Shown here: positions 58,011-64,000 of the stretch, piece by piece
Layout of the letters: each line of letters opens with the position of its first letter
Numbering within the stretch: position 1 is the first letter of the stretch
Position numbers and translations under genes: made by a program
Origin: Mycobacterium sp. IS-836
Lineage (GTDB): Bacteria > Actinomycetota > Actinomycetes > Mycobacteriales > Mycobacteriaceae
Reading direction: 5' to 3'
DNA: 64,000 nt
Assembly (NCBI RefSeq): GCF_001954275.1
Contig: NZ_MBEU01000068.1
Coordinates: forward strand, 62,001-126,000
Notes under the pieces: generated by a model
Databases searched by the model: none
What the model was told of the DNA's origin: nothing
The model's input: the letters and a program-made list of their open reading frames with translations, nothing else

Positions 58011-58700
58011 ATGAGCATTCCGGATTTCGCCGCGCGGCCTCAGCTTTCCGAGGACGTCGCGCGATTCGTCCGTACCCGGATATTCGACGGCACCTACGCC
58101 GCGGGATCCTACGTTCGGCTAGACCAGCTTGCCGCGGAACTGGGGATCAGTGTCACCCCGGTGCGTGAGGCGCTGTTCGCCCTGCGCGCCGAGGGCCTCA
58201 TCGCCCAGCAGCCGCGCCGGGGATTCGTGGTGTTGCCCGTGACCGGGCGCGATGTCGCCGACGTCGCCAACGTGCAGGCTCACGTCGGCGGCGAGCTGGC
58301 CGCACGCGCCGCTCTCAACATCACCGACGACCAGTTGCGTGAACTCAAGGAGATCCAAGCGCAGCTCGAAGACGCCTATGCCGGCGACGACCATGAGCGA
58401 ACCGTTCGTCTCAACCACGAATTCCATCGGGCCATCAACGTTGCCGCGGATTCACCCAAGCTCGCCCAGCTGATGTTGCAGATCACCCGCTACGCCCCGG
58501 AATCGGTGTTTCCCAACATCAAAGGGTGGCCGGAACAGTCGATGAAGGACCATCGCCGGATCCTGTCGGCGCTGAAAAAGCGCGACGACAAACTCGCGCG
58601 GGCCGCGATGTCAGAACACCTTGCCGCCGGCGCCGTTCCGCTGATCGACCACCTCACCGCCCATGGGGTTGTCGTGGAGGTAAACGGTTCACGGGACTAG
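58011..58700 (+). CDS. GntR-family regulator (FadR/FCD type)
   Basis: A 229-residue regulator. The N-terminal winged helix (about residues 15-75) shows GSYVRLDQLAAELGISVTPVREALFALRAEGLI and QPRRGFVVLP. The C-terminal FCD domain contains the metal/ligand-type pattern (DHERTVRLNHEFHRAINVAADSPKL and KDHRRILSAL). It would sense an acyl-CoA or organic acid and control the adjacent catabolic unit. Its start is 5 bp after the dehydrogenase stop, so it may be part of the same transcript. Confidence 0.9.
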   Translation: MSIPDFAARPQLSEDVARFVRTRIFDGTYAAGSYVRLDQLAAELGISVTPVREALFALRAEGLIAQQPRRGFVVLPVTGRDVADVANVQAHVGGELAARAALNITDDQLRELKEIQAQLEDAYAGDDHERTVRLNHEFHRAINVAADSPKLAQLMLQITRYAPESVFPNIKGWPEQSMKDHRRILSALKKRDDKLARAAMSEHLAAGAVPLIDHLTAHGVVVEVNGSRD

Positions 58701-58767
58701 CTGTTGTTGTGCGAGCACGGCGGGGCTTACCCTGCCATTGGGGTGGGCAACGGTATGGAGATGAGAA

Positions 58768-59124
58768 ATGCCCCCACTGCTTCGCACGTCGTCCGTGTTC
58801 GCGGCATGCATGGTCGCGTTCGCGCCCCCGGCGATCGCCGACCCGCTCGATCCGATCCCAGGCAACGGTGTCTTTGTCGTAGGACCCGACATTGCACCTG
58901 GCCTGTACCACACGGGCGGGTCGGGGTCAGCCTTTGGCGTCTGGATCAACAATGTGCCGACGCAGGACTCGATGTGCTCGTGGTTCACCTACAGCACGCC
59001 CGATGCGAACAAGGACCATGTACTGCAGACGAACACCTCTATCGGTCCGATGTTCGCCAATATCAACAGCTCGGTTAAGGCCTTCGAGTCGCAGAACTGT
59101 CAACCCTGGACGCGCGTCCCCTGA
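58768..59124 (+). CDS. Small secreted mycobacterial protein
   Basis: A 118-residue protein with an N-terminal signal peptide (hydrophobic VFAACMVAFAPPAIA, cleavage likely after AIA near residue 24). The mature part includes GVFVVGPDIAPGLYHTGGSG and two Cys residues that could form one disulfide. It resembles small secreted actinobacterial proteins of unknown function. ATG 58768 has GGAG 7 bases upstream. No enzymatic motif is seen. Confidence 0.8.
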   Translation: MPPLLRTSSVFAACMVAFAPPAIADPLDPIPGNGVFVVGPDIAPGLYHTGGSGSAFGVWINNVPTQDSMCSWFTYSTPDANKDHVLQTNTSIGPMFANINSSVKAFESQNCQPWTRVP

Positions 59125-59128
59125 CTCG

Positions 59129-60076
59129 TCACCGGCCGGCCTTGTCTCGGAATGTATTGCGATAACTCTGCGGTGCCACCCCGACTAGTCGGCGAAACTG
59201 TTCACGGAAATTCGTCGCCGATGCGAAACCAACTCGGCGTGAGACGTTTTCGATGCTGTCGGACGTTCTCTCCAGCAGCTCCTGCGCATGCTTGATCCGA
59301 ATACCGTTGACCCACTGCATGGGTGTCTGCCCCGTCTCTTGCTTGAAACGCCGATTGATGGTCCTCTCGCTGGTGGACGCCTGCCGCGCGATACCGCGGA
59401 GGGTCAGCGGCAGGTGCGCGTTGTTCTCGATCCATGCCAGCAGGCCGTCGAGTTCGGTGTTGGACATGCGGCGGTTGCGGATGATGAATTGCGCTTGCCC
59501 GCCGGTGCGATGGAGCGGGGTGACGGCCAAGCGAGCGGCGTCGGCGGCCGCCGCAGAACCGTAGTCGCTTGCAACCATATGCAGGCAGAGGTCTAGGCCC
59601 GCTGATGCTCCGGCCGAAGTGAGAATCTGCCCCTCGTCGACGTAGAGGGCATCGGCGTCGAGCCGGACGCTGGGATAAGCGGCAGAGAACAATTCGGCTG
59701 CCAGCCAGTGAGTGGTCGCGCGCCTGCCGTCCAAGATGCCCGCGGCCGCCATGGTAAAGGCCCCGCTGCAAATGGAGGCGATTCGAGCTCCGCGGCTGTG
59801 GGCCGACTTGAGCGCGATGGCGACGTCGTCGCGAACCGGCGCCGTGACATCGTTGCGGCCAGGCACGACGATGGTGTCGGCGTTGCGGAGTTCTTCCAAG
59901 CCGAAGTCGGTGGAGATGCGGATCGGTCCGGCCGCTAAGAGGGGCTCGCAACCGCACACTCGGACCCGGTAGCCGGGCGCGCCGTCCTCGAGCCGGACAC
60001 GGCCGAATACCTCGATCGCGATGGCGAGGTCGAACGCGATGACGTCCGGCTCCGCCAGGACGGCCACGCGGTGCAT
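59129..60076 (-). CDS. GlxA-family AraC-type regulator with DJ-1/PfpI domain
   Basis: A 315-residue regulator. The N-terminal two thirds are a DJ-1/PfpI-like sensor (VAVLAEPDVIAFDLAIAIEVF and ASICSGAFTMAAAGILDGRRATTHW with the nucleophile-elbow Cys). The C-terminal AraC HTH shows GIARQASTSERTINRRFKQETGQTPMQWVNGIRIKHAQELLE and SRRVGFASATNFREQFRRLVG. A possible -10 TATATT (minus strand, 60085-60090) lies so close to ATG 60076 that the mRNA may be nearly leaderless. Divergent from a stand-alone PfpI gene. Confidence 0.9.
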   Translation of the reverse strand: MHRVAVLAEPDVIAFDLAIAIEVFGRVRLEDGAPGYRVRVCGCEPLLAAGPIRISTDFGLEELRNADTIVVPGRNDVTAPVRDDVAIALKSAHSRGARIASICSGAFTMAAAGILDGRRATTHWLAAELFSAAYPSVRLDADALYVDEGQILTSAGASAGLDLCLHMVASDYGSAAAADAARLAVTPLHRTGGQAQFIIRNRRMSNTELDGLLAWIENNAHLPLTLRGIARQASTSERTINRRFKQETGQTPMQWVNGIRIKHAQELLERTSDSIENVSRRVGFASATNFREQFRRLVGVAPQSYRNTFRDKAGR

Positions 60077-60151
60077 GGCTTGGCAATATACCGGTGCATT
60101 GTGTCATTCCAGCCACTGGTTCACTGCCGCCGGACCCGTGACGATGGCGGA

Positions 60152-60808
60152 GTGCATGTGCAAATCGTGCTGTACGACGGGTTCGACCCGCTCGACGTCG
60201 TCGGGCCGTTAGAAGTGCTGGCCGCGGGCAGCGACAGCGTCGGGGGCGAGCTGACCGTGACGCTGGTGTCGGCGGAAGGGGCGCGCAGCGTGACCGGGGG
60301 AACCCGTGGACTCGCGTTGGCTGCCACCGCCACGCTTGATCCGGACAGCCGCGGGTGTGTCATCGTGCCCGGCGCCAGCGGGCCCGTGGCCGGGGACCCG
60401 GATGACGGCGTCGAGACCATTCCGGTGCTTTTGGCCAGGGCAAGCCAGACCGAGCTAACGCCGTTGTTGCGGAAGGCTTTCGCCAACCCGGAGGTGACGA
60501 TGGCGGCGGTGTGCGGGGGATCGGTGGTGATGGCGATGGCGGGCCTGATCGAAGGACGCCACGCCACGACGCATCATTTGGGATTGGAGTTACTCGAGGC
60601 TTGCGGCGTGCACCCGGTGGCGGCTCGGGTCGTCGACGACGGGGATCTGGTCACCGCGGGCGGGGTGACATCGGGGCTGGATTTGGGTCTCTACCTGCTG
60701 GACCGGTGGTACGGCCCACGAATTGCGCACGCCGTCGAGGAACTCTTCGAGTACGAGCGCCGGGGCACCGTGTGGCGCCCAAGCGGGCGAGAACCAGTGG
60801 AGGCATGA
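60152..60808 (+). CDS. DJ-1/PfpI family protein (isonitrile-hydratase-like)
   Basis: A 218-residue DJ-1/PfpI hydrolase. The nucleophile-elbow Cys is in AAVCGGSVVMAMAGLIEGRHATTHHLGLELLE, paired with VTAGGVTSGLDLGLYLLDRWYGP. It resembles the sensor domain of the divergent GlxA regulator, so the two may see the same ligand. The family includes isonitrile hydratases, but the activity here is unproven. GTG 60152 is the likely start (VHVQIVLYDGFDPL). Confidence 0.85.
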   Translation: MHVQIVLYDGFDPLDVVGPLEVLAAGSDSVGGELTVTLVSAEGARSVTGGTRGLALAATATLDPDSRGCVIVPGASGPVAGDPDDGVETIPVLLARASQTELTPLLRKAFANPEVTMAAVCGGSVVMAMAGLIEGRHATTHHLGLELLEACGVHPVAARVVDDGDLVTAGGVTSGLDLGLYLLDRWYGPRIAHAVEELFEYERRGTVWRPSGREPVEA

Positions 60809-60809
60809 G

Positions 60810-61118
60810 TTGGGTATCGAAGGCGAATGGGACGTCACGATCAAAACGCCGATCGGCACACTCGCCGTGGAGTATGTGTTCAGGGAGTCTCCTGACGGGC
60901 TCGGTGGGACCGCGACCTATAAGTCCGAAACGGTTCCGTTGCACGACATTACGAGCGAGATCGTCGAGGACGGCACCCGGCTGACATGGCGTCAATCGGT
61001 GACCAAGCCCATCCGGCTGAATCTAGCCTTCGACGTGGTGGTCGACGGTGAAGTCATGACGGGGCATTCTCGCGCGGGCCGGCTGCCGCGGTCGGCGGTG
61101 TCCGGCAGTCGTCGTTAA
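60810..61118 (+). CDS. Small protein of unknown function (lipocalin-like strand pattern)
   Basis: A 102-residue protein beginning with TTG 60810, justified by GGAGG 6 bases upstream and by the lack of any other start in this frame near the PfpI stop. Sequence features: WDVTIKTPIGTLAVEYVF, TATYKSETVPLHDI and LAFDVVVDGEVMTGHS, alternating strands of a beta-barrel or lipocalin-like domain. It overlaps the convergent acyl-CoA synthetase end by sharing TTAA. Co-transcribed with the PfpI gene. Function unknown. Confidence 0.6.
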   Translation: MGIEGEWDVTIKTPIGTLAVEYVFRESPDGLGGTATYKSETVPLHDITSEIVEDGTRLTWRQSVTKPIRLNLAFDVVVDGEVMTGHSRAGRLPRSAVSGSRR

Positions 61119-62644
61119 TCGCGCGCCGCGCCGAGCAGTGCCCCCCGCAGACGAGGGATGTCGACCTTGCCGGTGCCGCCGCGCGGAACGTCGTCGTCGG
61201 ATTGCAGAATCAGCCACAGCGTCGGCACTTTGAAGGAGCTCAACAACTTTCGGGCCGAAACGCTCAGCTGTTCGGCGGTCAGCGCCCCCGCGCACACCAC
61301 CGCCGCGCCGACCCGCTCACCCGACGGATCGGAGACGTTGGTGACGTACGCGTTCTGGACGCCGTCGATCGTGCGCAGCGCGCGTTCCACCTCGCTCGGA
61401 TACACGGTCGCGCCGCTGACCTTGAACATGTCGTCGGATCTGCCGTGGTAGAACAGGAACCCGTCTCGATCGAGGTGGCCGAGGTCGCCGGTGGGGTAGA
61501 AGCCGTCGGCGGTGAACAGTTCTTCGCGGCTGCGTCGGCAAATGCCACGCAGTGTGTGCGGTCCCCGAATCTGGATCGTGCCAACGGTTCCCGCGGGAAC
61601 CGGCTCACCGTTGTCACTGTCGACGATGCGAACCTCCATGCCGGCAAAGGGCTTTCCGCAGCTGCCCCACGCCGTCGGCGGCATGTCGGTGTCGGCGGGA
61701 TAGCCGCAGTAGGGCCCGAACGCCTCCGTCATGCCGAACAGCGTGGCCCGCGCCCCGGGAGCGGCGCGCTGCTCGGGCGGCAACAGTGCTTCCAGGCTGC
61801 CGGGCCGCAACGCCGACAGATCGGCACCATTCGTTTCGGCGTGCCGGGCCAGCGCCTCGGCCTGATCTGGCCAGCCGCGAAACAATGTGACGCGCTCGGT
61901 TTCGAGGAGCCGCAGGGTGGTTTCGGGACGCGGGATTTCCTCGGTCACCAGGGTGGCGCCGGCCAGCAGCGCCGACAGGATCCCGCTGCCGAAGCCGCCA
62001 ACCCAGAAGAACGGCATCGGGAGATACAGGCGCGTGTCGGTGGTGATGCAGCGCGCCGCCAGGCCCGACTCGACCGCGCCCAATGCGTTGCCATGCGAGT
62101 GGATGACGCCCTTGGGCGCTCCGCTGCTGCCAGAGGTGAACATGATGACCAGCGGATCGGAAGGGGTGACCGTTTCGGTCATCGCGTCGACGATCCGGCG
62201 AGCACCCTCGCCGGCCCCGGCGTCGTCAAACCGGTCGGCAGGCCAAACTTCGCGTAGGGCGGGAAGTTCGAGCCGCGGCATGGAGCAGACGTCGTCCAGG
62301 TAGCGATGGCCGCGGAATTCCTCGACGCTCACCAGGAACTGCACCGAGGCGGCCCGTAGCTGGGCGACCAGTTCGCCCGCTTGCAGCAGCGTGCTCAGCG
62401 GAACCAGCACGGCGCCAATGCGGGTCAGGGCGACGGCCACCTGCACCCAGCGCACGGAGTTGGGCATGATGAGCCCGACTCGCGTGCCCTTTCCGACGCC
62501 GGCGTCGACGAAGGTCGCGGCCAAATCGCGCGTGGTTGTGTCGAGTTCGAGGTAGCTGATCCTGGTCGTCGGGTCGATCACCATCGGCTTGGCGCCGTGC
62601 TGTGTGGCACGCGACCTGACCAGCCGGTCGATGGTGTCAGGCAT
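61115..62644 (-). CDS. Acyl-CoA synthetase (AMP-binding)
   Basis: A 509-residue adenylate-forming ligase. Marks are the P-loop-like VIMFTSGSSGAPKGVIHSHG, LFGMTEAFGPYCGYP, the YPTGDLGHLDRDGFLFYHGRSDDMFKVSG core and the C-terminal catalytic Lys in GGTGKVDIPRL. The start ATG 62642-62644 overlaps the end of the next synthetase by 8 bases; the longer frame runs antisense through it. The substrate is unknown, probably a carboxylic acid to be degraded. Confidence 0.92.
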   Translation of the reverse strand: MPDTIDRLVRSRATQHGAKPMVIDPTTRISYLELDTTTRDLAATFVDAGVGKGTRVGLIMPNSVRWVQVAVALTRIGAVLVPLSTLLQAGELVAQLRAASVQFLVSVEEFRGHRYLDDVCSMPRLELPALREVWPADRFDDAGAGEGARRIVDAMTETVTPSDPLVIMFTSGSSGAPKGVIHSHGNALGAVESGLAARCITTDTRLYLPMPFFWVGGFGSGILSALLAGATLVTEEIPRPETTLRLLETERVTLFRGWPDQAEALARHAETNGADLSALRPGSLEALLPPEQRAAPGARATLFGMTEAFGPYCGYPADTDMPPTAWGSCGKPFAGMEVRIVDSDNGEPVPAGTVGTIQIRGPHTLRGICRRSREELFTADGFYPTGDLGHLDRDGFLFYHGRSDDMFKVSGATVYPSEVERALRTIDGVQNAYVTNVSDPSGERVGAAVVCAGALTAEQLSVSARKLLSSFKVPTLWLILQSDDDVPRGGTGKVDIPRLRGALLGAARD

Positions 62645-64000
62645 CGAACAGCTTCCTGAGCCGGTGCGTGTCGACCTTGCCGCTGGACAGCAGCGGTATT
62701 TCGGCACGGGTCAGGGCGGCGAATCGCCTCGGAATTTTGTACGCCGACAATTCGGCCTTGAGCCGCTCTCGCAACGCGCCTTCGTCGATATTGGGTTGGA
62801 CAACGACAGCCGCAACCAACTCCCCCCGCTCGGCGTCCGGTATGCCCACGACGTGCGCCTCGGCGCCGGTGACCTTGGCGATGGCCTTCTCCACCTCGGC
62901 CGCCGAGACGTTGGCGCCCGCCGTTTTGATCATTGCGCTGAGCCGGCCGGCGAAATAAAAGAAGCCGTCCGCATCGACGCGCACCAAATCGCCGGTGTGG
63001 AACCAGCCGTCGGCGTCGAAGCATTCCTCGCGGCTGCGCTTGTAATACCGCTGCATCACGTACGGCCCGCGGATGCACAGCTCCCCGACTCCCGCGGAAT
63101 CCGGGTCGACGACCATGGTCTCGAATCCGGGCGCCGGCTTGCCGAACGACCCGCGCCGCGATTCGGGTTGATCGGATTCGTCGCCGCTGATCAATACGAC
63201 GCTGCCGGCCTCGGTCATGCCCAGCATGTTGTGACGCAGCTCCGGGTCGGCCGGGCGAATATCGGGCGGCATGATCGGGTACAGGTTGCCCCGGCGCATC
63301 GAGGACAGATCGCGTTCGGCGAAGCTCGGATGGTTGGTCAGGTGAGCGACCGCCGCGGCAAAACCGTTGGTCATGGTTGGCTTTTCGGCCTCCAGCAGGT
63401 CGAGCGTCTCGCCGGCTCCGCTGGCGTCAGAGCCGGCGTTGGAGCACACCAGCGTCGACCCGGCAACCAACGTGGCCAGCAGGCCGAACGCGAACCCGCC
63501 GATCCAGAAGAACGGCGAATTGCATAACAGCTTGTCGGCCGCGGTCAAGCCGCGGATCTCGTTGAGGTTTTGCTGATGTTCGAGCAGGGCGGCGTGGGTG
63601 TGCACCACTCCTTTGGGAGCGCTAGCCGATCCCGACGTGTAGACGACGGCCAGCGGATCGCAGCCGTCGACATCCTGTTCCATCGCGGCCAGCAGCGCGG
63701 GCTCGACGGACGCGGCCAGCCCGCACACGCGCTCGTGCGTGAGCGCAACGCGGCGCAGTTGTGGTGCGGCGGTGACGAACAGGCGTTCGCCCGAATCGAA
63801 GCGGGGGTCGGCCAGCGCCCCGGCGATTCGTTCCGCGTAGTGGTGAGAGCGGAACGATTCGGCGCTCAAGAGAATTTCGACGTCGCTGTGGACCAGTTGC
63901 TCGCGCAGCTCGCGAGCGGTGACGAAAGTCGAAAACGGGATCACGACGGCGCCGATTCGCGCGGCCGCGAGCATCCCGACGATGAACTCGGGGCCGTTTG
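62637..64000 (-). CDS. Acyl-CoA synthetase (AMP-binding), partial at window edge
   Basis: The 3' part of a second ligase, open to the window edge; the frame continues past the internal Met at 63974 with IVGMLAAARIGAVVIPFST, the typical N-terminal third. Marks are VVYTSGSASAPKGVVHTHA, NMLGMTEAGSVV, FHTGDLVRVDADGFFYFAGRLSAMIKTAGANVSAAEVE and the C-terminal Lys in SSGKVDTHRL. It overlaps the 61.1-kb synthetase gene downstream, so the two are a tandem, co-transcribed pair that look like diverged duplicates. Confidence 0.9.
   Translation of the reverse strand, partial: NGPEFIVGMLAAARIGAVVIPFSTFVTARELREQLVHSDVEILLSAESFRSHHYAERIAGALADPRFDSGERLFVTAAPQLRRVALTHERVCGLAASVEPALLAAMEQDVDGCDPLAVVYTSGSASAPKGVVHTHAALLEHQQNLNEIRGLTAADKLLCNSPFFWIGGFAFGLLATLVAGSTLVCSNAGSDASGAGETLDLLEAEKPTMTNGFAAAVAHLTNHPSFAERDLSSMRRGNLYPIMPPDIRPADPELRHNMLGMTEAGSVVLISGDESDQPESRRGSFGKPAPGFETMVVDPDSAGVGELCIRGPYVMQRYYKRSREECFDADGWFHTGDLVRVDADGFFYFAGRLSAMIKTAGANVSAAEVEKAIAKVTGAEAHVVGIPDAERGELVAAVVVQPNIDEGALRERLKAELSAYKIPRRFAALTRAEIPLLSSGKVDTHRLRKLFDA

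Overview
The window is a continuous stretch of a slow-growing, non-tuberculous Mycobacterium chromosome. The evidence is high G+C, the mycobacterial forms of the ATP synthase (fused b-delta subunit, gamma insert, alpha C-terminal extension), MurA with Asp in place of the catalytic Cys, a murA-linked 16S-23S-5S operon, and a gene order that follows M. tuberculosis H37Rv from rpmE (Rv1298) to about Rv1343c. The 16S rRNA has the long helix 18 of slow growers. Its V2 signature (around 15643-15662) does not match the M. tuberculosis or M. avium sequences I remember, so I do not name a species. Comparisons with H37Rv are from memory, not from alignment.

Layout. 1-4.6 kb: the end of an acyl-CoA synthetase, then rpmE, prfA, prmC, the Sua5 threonylcarbamoyl-AMP synthase gene and wecA. 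4.6-13.2 kb: the complete F1Fo ATP synthase operon atpI-B-E-F-H-A-G-D-C plus a DUF2550 gene. 13.2-20.6 kb: a PduO-type cobalamin adenosyltransferase, murA and the rRNA operon with promoter, boxA leader and terminator. 20.6-28.7 kb: DNA alkylation repair (ogt, ada-alkA), a glyoxalase-fold protein, one membrane adenylate cyclase, nucS, methylmalonyl-CoA epimerase, a thiolase and a thioredoxin-TPR protein. 28.7-39.2 kb: alpha-glucan metabolism (glgB, glgE, glgP), dinG and pncB. 39.2-48.1 kb: clpS, the mec-cysO-cysM cysteine pathway, a rhomboid protease, murI, a cAMP-phosphodiesterase-like metallo-hydrolase, rph, rdgB and small membrane proteins.

From about 48.1 kb synteny with M. tuberculosis ends. 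In place of the mbt-2/irtAB iron locus the window has a lower-G+C HTH-LAGLIDADG endonuclease-like gene divergent from tRNA-Leu(UAG), and an IdeR-box-controlled siderophore-interacting flavoprotein. Next comes a roughly 8.5-kb lipid or acid catabolic block: an APH-type phosphotransferase, a mycofactocin-type SDR and an acyl-CoA dehydrogenase, facing FabG-like SDR, thiolase, CoA-transferase, a second acyl-CoA dehydrogenase and a GntR regulator across a single AT-rich control region. The window ends with a secreted small protein, a GlxA-type regulator divergent from a stand-alone DJ-1/PfpI protein, and two overlapping acyl-CoA synthetase genes, the last cut by the window edge.

The most interesting candidates are the catabolic block, whose kinase plus acyl-CoA dehydrogenase pairing recalls 4-hydroxyacid (levulinate-type) degradation, the endonuclease-like gene beside tRNA-Leu, the IdeR-box promoter, the lengthened charged tail on AtpA, and paired hairpins at convergent gene ends.
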